A stretch of DNA of 43,819 bases from Deltaproteobacteria bacterium. GTDB taxonomy: Bacteria; Myxococcota_A; Polyangia; JAAYKL01. Location of the stretch: NCBI GenBank assembly GCA_016936575.1, contig JAFGXQ010000219.1, positions 1 to 43,819 of the forward strand. The letters are read 5' to 3'. Both the position numbers and the translations under genes were made by a program. Shown piece after piece: positions 26,222-36,720 of the stretch (its first letter is position 1; the number at the start of each line of letters is the position of its first letter). Below the pieces are notes generated by a model. That model was not told the origin of the DNA. It saw nothing but the letters and a program-made list of their open reading frames with translations, and searched no databases.

Positions 26222-26770
26222 TCATTGTTCCTGTGCTTCGTAGGTGTAACCGGCGTCAAAGGCTTTCAGGTTGGTTTCTTCGGTGCCTTTGGGGACGCTG
26301 TCGATAATGGACTTGCGAATGGCATCGAACGAAATGAAATTTGAATTCTGAGCCAGAAAGCCCAGCATCACCATATTGAAGGTGATCACTTTGCCGATTT
26401 GTTCCTGTGCAATACGCGTGGCGGGAATACCGCAGGTGGTCACACTCCCCGGAACCCGTTCGTCCAAGGTGACCAGTTCGTCCTCATATACCAGCATTCC
26501 CTCGGGTTTCAGTTCATTGACATATTTTTCGTACCCGGCCTGACTGAACACCATAAACACATCGGATTTTCTGATATACGGATAGCCGATGGGGCTCTCT
26601 GCGATCATCACCTGAGCGGCGCAGGTGCTTCCCCTTGCCTCGGGACCGAACGATTGAATCATGGTGGACCATTTGTTTTGGTATATGGACGCGGCCTTGC
26701 CGATAACCATGCCGCTCATGATCACCCCCTGCCCGCCCATGCCGCAAATTCGAATATCGGTTTTACTCAT
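26222..26770 (-). CDS. korC: 2-oxoacid:ferredoxin oxidoreductase, gamma subunit
   Basis: 182 residues, the usual size. Motifs are IRICGMGGQGVIMSGMVIG at the N-terminus, SFGPEARGSTCAAQVMI and, near the end, FLAQNSNFISFDAIRKSI. It is the last gene of the set and its start overlaps the stop of the beta subunit by ATGA. It forms part of the enzyme that oxidatively decarboxylates 2-oxoglutarate (or a related 2-oxoacid) to the acyl-CoA with ferredoxin as acceptor, or runs the reverse carboxylation. Confidence 0.93.
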   Translation of the reverse strand: MSKTDIRICGMGGQGVIMSGMVIGKAASIYQNKWSTMIQSFGPEARGSTCAAQVMIAESPIGYPYIRKSDVFMVFSQAGYEKYVNELKPEGMLVYEDELVTLDERVPGSVTTCGIPATRIAQEQIGKVITFNMVMLGFLAQNSNFISFDAIRKSIIDSVPKGTEETNLKAFDAGYTYEAQEQ

Positions 26771-27621
26771 TTGTCCCCCTCGTACGGCACGAACTCATCT
26801 CCCAACGCCTCTGACATACGCTCTTCATAGCACTCCTTCAGTGTCGGCTTGCGGACATTCACAAATTCGCCAATAATGGTTTCGCCGCTCTCCAGTCCCA
26901 CCGTTGCCGTATCGGCGCCGTCCTGGACTACCGCATTCTCTTTGAAATATTCCATCAAATTTACTGCCGCGCCCAGTTTATTTCGCCGCATGTACAGCGT
27001 GGGACACGGGCTGAGCACTTCGATAAACGAAAACCCTTTGTGCCGCAACGCCTTGGTCATGGCGCGGGTTAGCTGACGCACATGAAACACCGTCCAACGG
27101 GCCACATACGTGGCGCCGCTCGATACGGCCAGATGCGGCACATTGAATGTATATTCGTAGTTGCCGAAGGGGGCGGTGCTGGCCAGCGCCTTATCGGGTG
27201 TGGTGGGGGTAACCTGACCGCCGGTCATTCCGTAGGTGTAGTTGTTCACGCAAATCACCGTCATATCCACATTTCGGCGCGCCGCATGAATCAGGTGATT
27301 TCCGCCGATGGCCGTTAGGTCACCGTCACCCGAATACACCACGACTTTTGAATCGGGCCGAGACAGCGATAACCCGGTGGCAAACGCCAGAGCCCGGCCG
27401 TGGGTGGTGTGAAAAGAGTCCACATTGATATACCCCGCCACTCGGCCGGTGCAGCCGATGCCCGATACCACGTGCAGCTTGTCTAAATCCATGCCCACCT
27501 TTTCGATGGCGCGGGTAAAGCAGTTCACCGAGGTTCCCACGCCGCATCCCGGGCACCATATGTGGGGAATGCGATCGGTGCGCAGCAGGCCGTCAACCGG
27601 ATGTGCTTTGATTTCGGTCAT
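26767..27621 (-). CDS. korB: 2-oxoacid:ferredoxin oxidoreductase, beta (TPP-binding) subunit
   Basis: 284 residues. The thiamine diphosphate site is visible as YSGDGDLTAIGGNHLIHAARRN followed by NNYTYGMTGGQVTPTTP. Cysteines for the internal [4Fe-4S] cluster are in WCPGCG, GIGCTGR and LSPCPTLYM. Length and motifs fit the KorB/OorB type rather than the larger pyruvate enzyme subunits. The start overlaps the alpha subunit stop (ATGA), and the stop overlaps the gamma start in the same way, so all three are translationally coupled. Confidence 0.94.
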   Translation of the reverse strand: MTEIKAHPVDGLLRTDRIPHIWCPGCGVGTSVNCFTRAIEKVGMDLDKLHVVSGIGCTGRVAGYINVDSFHTTHGRALAFATGLSLSRPDSKVVVYSGDGDLTAIGGNHLIHAARRNVDMTVICVNNYTYGMTGGQVTPTTPDKALASTAPFGNYEYTFNVPHLAVSSGATYVARWTVFHVRQLTRAMTKALRHKGFSFIEVLSPCPTLYMRRNKLGAAVNLMEYFKENAVVQDGADTATVGLESGETIIGEFVNVRKPTLKECYEERMSEALGDEFVPYEGDK

Positions 27622-28772
27622 CGGCTCACCTCCAGTATTTTCTCCACAATGATCTGCGGGTCGATGGTTCGTCCACCGGCATTGCCCACAAAGTGAATCG
27701 GAAATGTCGGGCCGGTCACTCGTCGTACTTCATTCACGATTTGCCCCAGGTTCATCTCGGCCACGATAATATTTTTGGTTTTTGACGCCACCTCTGCAAC
27801 GGCCTTGTCGTTGAACGGCCAGATGGTCACCAACCGGGTGGTACCCACCTTGGCGCCCTGCGCCCTGGCGAGCTCCGCCGCATGCTCCACAATTCGCGAT
27901 GTAATGCCGTAGGAGATCACCACCACATCAGACTCCTCCACATCGTCGGACTGAATAATCGAAATATCATCGACATTATCGAGAACTTTCGAGCACAGCC
28001 GCGTCACCAGCTTCTGCTGCGCATCGGCGTTCATGGCCGGATACCCCTTTTCGTCGTGGGTCAGCCCGGTCAGGTGGATGCGGTGCCCCATTCCGACCTT
28101 GACCATCTCGGGAACACTTCCCTCGTACACTTCGTACGGGTTGTACTGCCCGGGCGGGCGCTGGGTATTGATGCGCGGACGCACATCAATTTGATCGGCT
28201 TCGGGAATATTTACTTTGCCGTGCATATGCCCGACGGTTTCATCGAGCATAAAAAACACGGGACATCGGTATTTTTCAGACAGATTGAAGCAGGTCACCA
28301 TGTAGTCGAAACACTCTTGCGGTGAACTGGGGGACAGCGCGATGATTTCGTAATCGCCGTGCGACCCCCAACGGGCCTGCATAATATCTTGCTGAGCCGG
28401 CGCTGTGGGCAGCCCGGTGGAGGGGCCCGCCCGCTGCACGTTGATGAACACACACGGCGTCTCCAGCATGGCCGCCAGCCCCACATGCTCCATCATCAGC
28501 GAAAAACCGGGACCGGAGGTTACCGTCATTCCCTTCACGCCGCTCCACACCGCCCCCTGAAAACAAATGGATGCGGCCAGTTCGTCTTCCATCTGAATGA
28601 ACATGCCGCCGATTTTCGGAAACCGTTTGGCAATGTGTTCGACCACTTCGGTCGACGGCGTGATCGGATACCCCGACACGAAGCGGCATCCGGCGGCAAT
28701 GGCGCCTTCGGCACAGGCCATGTTGCCGTCGATAAAATGAATGCCGGTATCAACGATTTTACTTTTCCCCAT
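27618..28772 (-). CDS. korA: 2-oxoacid:ferredoxin oxidoreductase, alpha subunit
   Basis: 384 residues from the ATG at 28772, which is preceded by GGAGGAGGAATAAGG; a longer in-frame extension is not credible since it would run through the ferredoxin gene. Family motifs: CRFVSGYPITPSTEVVEHIAKRF, QMEDELAASICFQGAVWSG, GMTVTSGPGFSLMMEHVGLA, and the C-terminal NLGQIVNEVRRVTG. The domain III/CoA-binding region is present. Together with korB, korC and the ferredoxin it matches the four-gene korDABC arrangement of 2-oxoglutarate:ferredoxin oxidoreductase. 2-Oxoglutarate is the likely substrate from the length and gene order, but branched-chain or other 2-oxoacids are not excluded. Confidence 0.94.
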   Translation of the reverse strand: MGKSKIVDTGIHFIDGNMACAEGAIAAGCRFVSGYPITPSTEVVEHIAKRFPKIGGMFIQMEDELAASICFQGAVWSGVKGMTVTSGPGFSLMMEHVGLAAMLETPCVFINVQRAGPSTGLPTAPAQQDIMQARWGSHGDYEIIALSPSSPQECFDYMVTCFNLSEKYRCPVFFMLDETVGHMHGKVNIPEADQIDVRPRINTQRPPGQYNPYEVYEGSVPEMVKVGMGHRIHLTGLTHDEKGYPAMNADAQQKLVTRLCSKVLDNVDDISIIQSDDVEESDVVVISYGITSRIVEHAAELARAQGAKVGTTRLVTIWPFNDKAVAEVASKTKNIIVAEMNLGQIVNEVRRVTGPTFPIHFVGNAGGRTIDPQIIVEKILEVSR

Positions 28773-28774
28773 CC

Positions 28775-29044
28775 TTATTCCTCCTCCTGCTGTTTTTTCT
28801 TCAACCGTTTTCCGTAGATCGCAAAATCCGGGCAGTACATGCCGCACAGATCGCACCCGTTGCACTTTTCGGGATGCGCCAACGTGGGCAGACGATACCC
28901 TTTGGGGTTCAGCCTGTCTGTCATTTCCAGCGCACCGGTCGGACAAAAGCGAACGCAGTAGGTGCACCCTTTACAGCGCTCCTCGTTCAGCACCACGGTT
29001 CCCTTGGGTGACGTTTCTGTAGTTGAGTCGTTCTTGCTCGACAT
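28775..29044 (-). CDS. korD: 4Fe-4S ferredoxin-type delta subunit of the oxidoreductase
   Basis: 89 residues from the ATG at 29044, set by AAGGAGAAAC. Two complete [4Fe-4S] motifs are seen: C24, C27, C30, C34 (CKGCTYCVRFCP) and C61, C64, C67, C71 (CNGCDLCGMYCP). It passes electrons from the korAB core to ferredoxin. It ends 2 bases before the korA start and is first in the unit. The upstream region to 29440 contains no gene, only the tandem repeats at 29223-29383. Confidence 0.92.
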   Translation of the reverse strand: MSSKNDSTTETSPKGTVVLNEERCKGCTYCVRFCPTGALEMTDRLNPKGYRLPTLAHPEKCNGCDLCGMYCPDFAIYGKRLKKKQQEEE

Positions 29045-29222
29045 GTTTCTCCTTGCAACAAGCGGTCGTCGGTCACGAGTAATCAAGTATCCGGGTAGTA
29101 TTACCATAAAACCTTTACAGTGTAACCTCTCCAAACACACCCGGCGCATTTTTCTGCGTTCCGATAAAAGCAGAAAAGCCGCACCACAACAAGTGGTTTT
29201 AAACAGCGCAATCGCGTTCTGA

Positions 29223-29383
29223 CAATGCAAGGCCGGCGCTTTCATTGAGCCAAGCAAACGAACTTTCGCAATGTAAAAGGGCCGGCGCATTCATTGAGCA
29301 AGGCAACCGAACTCTCGCAATGTAGGGCCGGCGCTTTCATTGCGCAAGGCAACCGAACTCTCGCAATGTAGGGCCGGCGCTTT
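29223..29383. repeat. Tandem repeat array, about 46-bp unit, 3.4 copies
   Basis: Copies begin at 29223, 29269, 29318 and 29364 with CAATG and share GGCCGGCGC, then CATTG and CGAACT. The first three are 46, 49 and 46 bp; the fourth stops after about 20 bp. Each unit has a CGCAATG-type junction and a GCCGGCGC core. There are no unique spacers between copies, so it is not CRISPR. The array fills most of the 29045-29439 gap upstream of korD and has no coding sense. Confidence 0.9.
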
Positions 29384-29439
29384 ATGCCCGGCCGCTTTGG
29401 GGACATCAGAAAGAAAGGTGGGAAAAAAAGACGATGCGC

Positions 29440-30318
29440 CTATTGCATCGGTACGTAGTCTTCACAATGCTTGCTTGTCGCATCCTGGGCACAGGCTAAA
29501 TCGCAGGCATCGCAGTAAATGCATTGCATGTATGCCCAATACGCATCTTCAACCTCGGCATAATCAGAGAAGCACTGTGCCTGAATGGCTTCGTAGTCGG
29601 GGGTATTCCAGCTATCGTTGATGCATTCTTCCAAGGTTGCGCAATCCGCATTCTCTTTGCAGTTGGCGCGGGGAATGTCACAGGGGCCTCCCCAACCGGC
29701 CCACGAGAAACACGCCTTTTCATCACCGGTGATCTGCTCGGTGTAGCATGGGCAAGTGGGGCAATTTACTTCATCTTCAGGCGCGCACATGGCGAAATCT
29801 TCTGTATTCTCCCCGCACGAAATCGCACACACGTCGCAAGCGATGCAGCGATCAATTGCATTGTACAGCGTCTTGGCTTCAGCGGTGGTATTCAAGGTAT
29901 TGGCACAGTTGGACATGCACTCTTCCCACTCTGTACCGGTCATGCAATCGTCACCGCCGTTGCAGCAGTCCGTTTGTTTACAGGTGTAGTAGCCGTTGCA
30001 GCCGTCGCCGTCCGCGGCGCCGTCCAGCAGACAAGCTTCGACCACATCCTGGCAATCGCCGTTCTGCGCACATCCCCAGCAATCGTCATAGCAATCTTTG
30101 TCGTTTCCGTCGCACTCATGCACCGTATCGGTGTCGCCGTCCGTATCGGAATCCGTATCGGTGTCGGCGTCGGTATCGCTGTCGGTATCGGCGTCACTGT
30201 CCGTGTCCGCATCGGCATCGATGTCGACACTGCTACCTTCGTTTCCGCCGCAGCCGACAATAAAAATGAGTGAAAAAACAAGTTGGGTCAGGGCGAGCAA
30301 ATAGATTGCACGTTTCAT
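29440..30318 (-). CDS. Cys-rich lipoprotein with Asp-rich stalk, paralogue A
   Basis: About 292 residues; AGGAGG with good spacing precedes the ATG at 30318. The signal ends FIVGC (Cys23). An acidic stalk of Asp alternating with Ala, Ser and Thr (about 31-67) leads to a domain with 32 cysteines. Characteristic pieces are ECDGNDKDCYDDCWGC, CCNGGDDCMTGTEWEECMSNC, CIACDVCAISCG, NCPTCPCYTEQ, FSWAGWGGPC and CIYCDACDLACAQDA. The CxxCDxC motif occurs twice, suggesting an internal duplication. Cysteine pairing through disulfides is likely in an exported protein; metal binding is also possible. It is closely related to the next gene (paralogue B), with all 32 cysteines conserved. No named family recognised. 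Confidence 0.85.
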   Translation of the reverse strand: MKRAIYLLALTQLVFSLIFIVGCGGNEGSSVDIDADADTDSDADTDSDTDADTDTDSDTDGDTDTVHECDGNDKDCYDDCWGCAQNGDCQDVVEACLLDGAADGDGCNGYYTCKQTDCCNGGDDCMTGTEWEECMSNCANTLNTTAEAKTLYNAIDRCIACDVCAISCGENTEDFAMCAPEDEVNCPTCPCYTEQITGDEKACFSWAGWGGPCDIPRANCKENADCATLEECINDSWNTPDYEAIQAQCFSDYAEVEDAYWAYMQCIYCDACDLACAQDATSKHCEDYVPMQ

Positions 30319-30578
30319 AAGGCACCTCCTAAGCAAAAAGTATAAAAAATAAGTAATCAGGTAACCAAAACGGTTTACCTATCAACAAATATAGACCCGA
30401 ACCATCGCCGACGCAAGAAATAAAATCGGCACTTAAACTTTTTTTGGAATGATATCATTAATACAAAAGCAGATAGGCCGAGGTATTGATGCAGTTGATG
30501 GAAAAACATCTTATTTCAGACAACATATTCAGGGAAAATTAGAAGCGTAAAAAAAGAGGGGAACGAGGTCAACCGAAC

Positions 30579-31481
30579 TTATTTGCCGGTGTACTCGTCA
30601 CAATGTTTGGAGCTGGCATCCTGGGCGCAGGCGAGGTCGCAAGCGTCGCAGTAGATGCACTGAAGGTAATCCCAGTACAGTTGCTCTACAGAAGCATAAT
30701 CAGAGAAGCACTGTGTCTGGATAGACGCCCAGTCATCAGAGGCCCAGCTGTCATTTATACAGGTTTCCAAATCGGAGCAATCGCTGTTGTTTTTGCAAGC
30801 GGCGCGTGCGGAGTCACAGGGTCCGCCCCAGCCGGCCCATGAGAAACATGCGGTTTCGTCGCCAGTGGCCTGCTCAGCGTAGCAGGGGCAGGTGGGGCAG
30901 TTTACGTCGCCGGCGTCTGCACACATGGCGAAGTCTGCTTTTTCGACAACACCGCAAGAGTAGGAGCAAGCATCACAAGCAACGCATTTGTCGATGTCTT
31001 TGTACAGGTCGAGTGCTGCGGTGGTTGCGCTAGTGGAATTCGCGCAGTTCGCCATGCATTCTTCCCAATCGGTGCCGGTCAGACAGTCGTTGTTGCCGTT
31101 ACAGCAAACGTCTTCTTTGCACTGATAGTAGGCGCTGCAGGAAGAATCGGCCAGGCAGGCCTCAACTGTGCTGGCACAGGGCGTCTGCAACGCACAACCC
31201 CAGCAACCGCTGTAGCAATCAACATCGGTGCCGTCACATTCGCTGCCGATATCGCCGTCGCTGTCACTGTCAGTGTCGCTGTCGCTGTCGCTGTCGCCGT
31301 CGCTGTCGCTGTCGCTGTCGCCATCGCTGTCGCTATCGCTGTCGCCGTCGCTGTCGCTGTCGGTGTCGCCGTCGCCGGGATTAATAGTGCGGCCGTCGCC
31401 ATCGTCGCTGTTACATCCAACGAATGCCATACCGGCAAGCAACGCCATTGCTAAGATGAGTAAAAGATTTTGTTTTTTCAT
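30579..31481 (-). CDS. Cys-rich lipoprotein with Asp/Ser stalk, paralogue B
   Basis: About 300 residues from the ATG at 31481, preceded by GAGGGAATTTATC. The signal ends FVGC (Cys23). The stalk consists of DSDSDSDG-type units (24-bp repeats in the DNA near 31260-31378). The Cys-rich domain matches paralogue A along its full length, for example CVACDACSYSCG, NCPTCPCYAEQ, CFSWAGWGGPC and QCIYCDACDLACAQDA, again with 32 cysteines. The C-terminal 110 residues are the best conserved between the two. A separate transcription unit is likely, since about 260 bases lie between the genes and each has its own ribosome site. Extracellular lipid-anchored role inferred, function unknown. Confidence 0.85.
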   Translation of the reverse strand: MKKQNLLLILAMALLAGMAFVGCNSDDGDGRTINPGDGDTDSDSDGDSDSDSDGDSDSDSDGDSDSDSDTDSDSDGDIGSECDGTDVDCYSGCWGCALQTPCASTVEACLADSSCSAYYQCKEDVCCNGNNDCLTGTDWEECMANCANSTSATTAALDLYKDIDKCVACDACSYSCGVVEKADFAMCADAGDVNCPTCPCYAEQATGDETACFSWAGWGGPCDSARAACKNNSDCSDLETCINDSWASDDWASIQTQCFSDYASVEQLYWDYLQCIYCDACDLACAQDASSKHCDEYTGK

Positions 31482-31545
31482 GATAAATTCCCTCACAATT
31501 TGCTATGGGTCGAGCCGAATATCGCTGACCCGGATTCCATAAGTG

Positions 31546-31566
31546 AATATCTTATTATAAGATATT
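31546..31566. promoter_or_regulatory. AT-rich perfect palindrome ahead of paralogue B
   Basis: AATATCTTA and TAAGATATT form a perfect 9-bp inverted repeat around TTA, about 65 bases upstream of the lipoprotein start at 31481. It may be an operator. The rest of the 31482-31786 gap is AT-rich and shows nothing else recognisable. Confidence 0.5.
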
Positions 31567-31786
31567 TGTTAAAAATGTTGCGAACGGTTTTACAGCCTTC
31601 GTGTATAAAAGTGAACTAATAAAACCATCTCTTTTTAAAATTCCTGAATTGTTCATTTTTGTCACTTGTCAGGTTAAGCATTAAACACAAAGCATAAATA
31701 ACTCTGAACCGGTTTTCAGCAGTTCAGTGATGTCCTGTCCATAGTAGCATATTCCGTTTCAAACGGTGCATTTTTTTTTAATCGCG

Positions 31787-33289
31787 TCACTCTATATATC
31801 CGAGCGATTTTAACGCATCCCGAGATTCATCTGACAAAGTCGCGTTATTATGCGATTTATCTTTCATCACCTGCTCCAGCGTATTCCGTTTTTCAAACAT
31901 CATTTTTTTTAGTTTTTCTATCTCCGGCGTAGTTTCGGAGAGCCGTTGCTGCTCTGCGGGGTCGACTTTCAGGTCATATCCGAAGGCACTCTCCCGCCGA
32001 ATATCGTAAATAATCTTTCGTCTTCCGTCGAACATCGCACACTGCTGCCCTCTAAACAGATTGTATTCCATGTACGACACCCGGCTCGCGGTGTCGTCCC
32101 CGGCGATCATCGGCAGCACGCTTTTTCCTTCGGCATGGGCCGGTAAATCAACCTTGGCCATATCGAGCAGCGTCGCGAAAAAATCCACATGTGACACATT
32201 GGCCGCAATACGGGTTCCGGCTTTCCAGGCGCCGCCCGGCGCGCGAATGATCCACGGCACCCGCACCACTTCTTCTTCGTAGCGATGACCGTGATCAAAA
32301 CTGCCGTGCTCGAACAACTCTTCTCCGTGGTCGGAAATGAATACGATCCAGGTATCGTCGAGCAGTTTCAACTTGTCCATGTGCGCAAGCAGTCGCGACA
32401 GCTCATCGTCCACAAACCGCACTTCTCCGTGATACAGCCCGCGAATGAATGCTTTTTCCGCTTCTGTCGGGTTCAGGCTGCCGTCCCGGGCGCCGGCGTG
32501 ATCGGTAAACGGATACGCAATCCGCGGCGGCCGATTCGGCGCAAATTGCGGCAGATACTTTTTGGGCGGAGCGTATTGAATATGCGGGTCGAAATAATGC
32601 AGAAAGTAAAAGAACGGGCGGCTGCCGTTTTCATCCAGCCACTGAATGGCAATGTCGGTCACTTCATCTGCGGTGCGATATTGGGTGAGCCTTGCAATTT
32701 TAAAATCGAAGTCATCAAACCCCTTGGCAAACCCCAGTTCCCTGCAAACAAACGAGTTGTTGATGACGGCCCCTTTTCTCATATTCTTCGGCAACAGTTC
32801 CGCCAGGGTGGGCAAATCATTCCGAAGCCCGCCCACGGTAACCCCATGCACCTCTTTTCCGCCGCTTCCGTTTCGCCCCAGCATTTTACCGGCACCGTGA
32901 ACCATGGGCGATACTCCGGTGAACAGCGTGCCGAAAGACGGTGCCGTCCACGGCGAGGCCGCGTGAACCTGCTCAAACAGAATGGACTCCTTTGCGAGTT
33001 TATCGATGGCGGGTGACGTGGGCTCATCAAACCCGTAGCAACCCAACTTGTCGGCCCGCAACGCATCCACCAGCACCACCAGTATCTTCTCGACCTTCGG
33101 TATTTTCTCTTCGGCAGCGGTTTTCGCTCCGGCACCCTCAATGTCGCCGTCGACAGATACTTTTGCCGCTGGTGCAGACGGTGCGTTGTCACTGCGCTGC
33201 GTCTTGTCTGACGCGCCCTGTCCGCATGCGGTACTTATAAACAACAGCAATGTCCATGCGAACATTTTTTGCATTGTGGAGACGTTCAT
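31787..33289 (-). CDS. Sulfatase-family hydrolase lipoprotein
   Basis: 500 residues. The signal ends STAC (Cys22), a lipobox, and AAGGTGAGAAT precedes the ATG. The fold is the alkaline-phosphatase superfamily: LVVLVDALRADKLGCYG (metal Asp75), then ASPWTAPSFGTLFTGVSP, and VFISDHGEELFEHGSFDHGH for the second metal site. The nucleophile position is the Thr of PWTAPS (T115), not the Cys of the CxPxR motif that is converted to formylglycine in classical sulfatases. So the enzyme probably uses Thr and need not be a sulfatase; phosphatase, phosphodiesterase or phosphoethanolamine-transferase-type activity are alternatives. It starts 24 bases behind sdhB on the same strand. Confidence 0.85.
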   Translation of the reverse strand: MNVSTMQKMFAWTLLLFISTACGQGASDKTQRSDNAPSAPAAKVSVDGDIEGAGAKTAAEEKIPKVEKILVVLVDALRADKLGCYGFDEPTSPAIDKLAKESILFEQVHAASPWTAPSFGTLFTGVSPMVHGAGKMLGRNGSGGKEVHGVTVGGLRNDLPTLAELLPKNMRKGAVINNSFVCRELGFAKGFDDFDFKIARLTQYRTADEVTDIAIQWLDENGSRPFFYFLHYFDPHIQYAPPKKYLPQFAPNRPPRIAYPFTDHAGARDGSLNPTEAEKAFIRGLYHGEVRFVDDELSRLLAHMDKLKLLDDTWIVFISDHGEELFEHGSFDHGHRYEEEVVRVPWIIRAPGGAWKAGTRIAANVSHVDFFATLLDMAKVDLPAHAEGKSVLPMIAGDDTASRVSYMEYNLFRGQQCAMFDGRRKIIYDIRRESAFGYDLKVDPAEQQRLSETTPEIEKLKKMMFEKRNTLEQVMKDKSHNNATLSDESRDALKSLGYIE

Positions 33290-33313
33290 ATTCTCACCTT
33301 ATTTCTCAGCGCC

Positions 33314-34053
33314 CTACTTTTTGATAGACGAACCGATAAACTCCCGGTTGAGGCGTGCAATGTTGTCCATGCTGATTTCTTTGGGGCAGGCGGCTTCGCA
33401 TTCTCCGTGATTGGTGCAGGCGCCGAAGCCCGCGGCTTCCATGGCGCGCACCATGCGCTGTGCCCGTGTCATACGCTCAGCCTGCCCCTGGGGAAGCAAC
33501 GCCAACTGTGTGATTTTCGCACTGGTGAACAACATGGCCGAAGCATTGGGGCAAGCGGCCACGCATGCGCCGCAACCGATACACTCGGCCACGTCCATCG
33601 CGGCATCGGCGGTTTCCTTGGCGATGGGCATCGCATTGCCGTCGGGCGCAGAACCGGAGCGAATTGAAATATACCCGCCGGCGGTGATAATCGCATCAAA
33701 GGCGCTGCGATTGACCACCAGGTCTTTAATGACGGGAAACGCCTTGGCGCGCCACGGCTCCACGTAAATCACACTGCCGTCGCTGAACTCACGCATATGC
33801 AGCTGACACAGGGTGGTGCCGCCCTGATGACCATGGGCATAGCCGTTCACCACGCACCCGCACATGCCGCAGATGCCCTCGCGGCAATCGTGGTCAAACG
33901 CGATGGGCTCTTCGTTTTTTTCAATCAATCGCTCATTCACCACATCGAGCATCTCCAGGAATGAAGCATCAGAGCTGATTCCCTTGGCTTCGTAGGTAAC
34001 GAGTTTTCCTTGTGTGCCGGGCTTCTGGCGCCACACCTTCAGGGTAAAATCCA

Positions 34054-34054
<1 letters not shown>
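33314..34054 (-). CDS. sdhB: Succinate dehydrogenase/fumarate reductase iron-sulfur subunit
   Basis: 246 residues. The [2Fe-2S] motif is [10 protein letters not shown] (57-66) with the fourth Cys at about 83. Two further clusters are carried by [13 protein letters not shown] and [15 protein letters not shown]. The start shares one base with the flavoprotein stop (TAATG). It passes electrons from FAD in SdhA to the quinone site in SdhC. It is the third gene of the sdhCAB set, an order shared with the three-subunit enzymes of Bacillus and epsilon/deltaproteobacteria. Confidence 0.96.
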
Positions 34055-35967
<1,913 letters not shown>

Positions 35968-35988
35968 CTGTAATTCCTTCTTTTCGAG

Positions 35989-36675
35989 TTACACCGGGAC
36001 AACCCAGCCGGACAGTACCGCCACGGGAAGTGAGATACCCGCCCCCGCGACAAACAATGCGAACAGCACGGCAAACACCTTGCGCCAATGATTGTATTTT
36101 TTGTGATTCAACCCCACCGACTGCATCATACTCCACAGCCCGTGGTACAGATGCAATCCGATAAAAATCATCGTGACAATGTACACGACTGACGCCAGCG
36201 GATCCTGAAACCCGAAAACGACATTATTGTACACATTGAGCATTCCCTCACTGTTCTCCACAAATCCGTCTTTCACGGGGTGACAGTGTCCGGTGGTGAA
36301 ATGCATGAGATGGTATATAACGAACAATCCGATAATGGGCCCGCCCACCCGCATGGTCCGCGCGGCATATGTGGTTTCCTGAAATCGCTGTACCGCATAT
36401 TTTTCGGGACGCGCCGCCCAACTCTGCAAGGTAACCTGCGTCGCACTCACCATGTGTACCAGCACACTCAGCGCCAGCAGCACCCGGACGGTCCATTTCA
36501 CCGGCCCCAGCCCCTGCAGGAAAGCGGCGTACTGGTTCAGCGCATCGGCGCCCAGAAACAGCTGCAAGTTTCCGAGAATGTGTACCACCACAAACCCGAA
36601 TACAATGAACCCGCTCGCCGCCATCACCACCTTCTTGCCAACGGATGTTGAATAAAATGTCGGTTTTGTCTCCAT
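35989..36675 (-). CDS. sdhC: Succinate dehydrogenase cytochrome b558-type subunit
   Basis: 228 residues with five hydrophobic segments. Candidate heme-ligand histidines are in VHILGNLQLF, VHMVSATQ, YHLMHFTTGH and GLHLYHGLWSM, the usual di-heme set of the single-subunit anchor family. AGAGGTCGA precedes the ATG. It anchors SdhAB to the membrane and reduces or oxidises quinone. It is the promoter-proximal gene of the sdhCAB set; the short gap to the neighbouring HAD gene at 36721 suggests that gene may read into it. Confidence 0.95.
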   Translation of the reverse strand: METKPTFYSTSVGKKVVMAASGFIVFGFVVVHILGNLQLFLGADALNQYAAFLQGLGPVKWTVRVLLALSVLVHMVSATQVTLQSWAARPEKYAVQRFQETTYAARTMRVGGPIIGLFVIYHLMHFTTGHCHPVKDGFVENSEGMLNVYNNVVFGFQDPLASVVYIVTMIFIGLHLYHGLWSMMQSVGLNHKKYNHWRKVFAVLFALFVAGAGISLPVAVLSGWVVPV

Positions 36676-36720
36676 TCGACCTCTCTATCTGAATCTCCAA
36701 GTTCAACTCAGGACAAAAAT

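Noticed and set aside
28773..28967. Longer korA start
   Set aside because: It would cover most of the korD gene in another frame; the ATG at 28772 has a very strong ribosome site and matches the family N-terminus.
29045..29290. N-terminal extension of the ferredoxin gene
   Set aside because: It would run into the tandem repeat array and lacks a ribosome site; the ATG at 29044 has AAGGAG.
29223..29383. CRISPR-like repeat spacing
   Set aside because: The units are contiguous with no unique spacers, and no cas genes are nearby.
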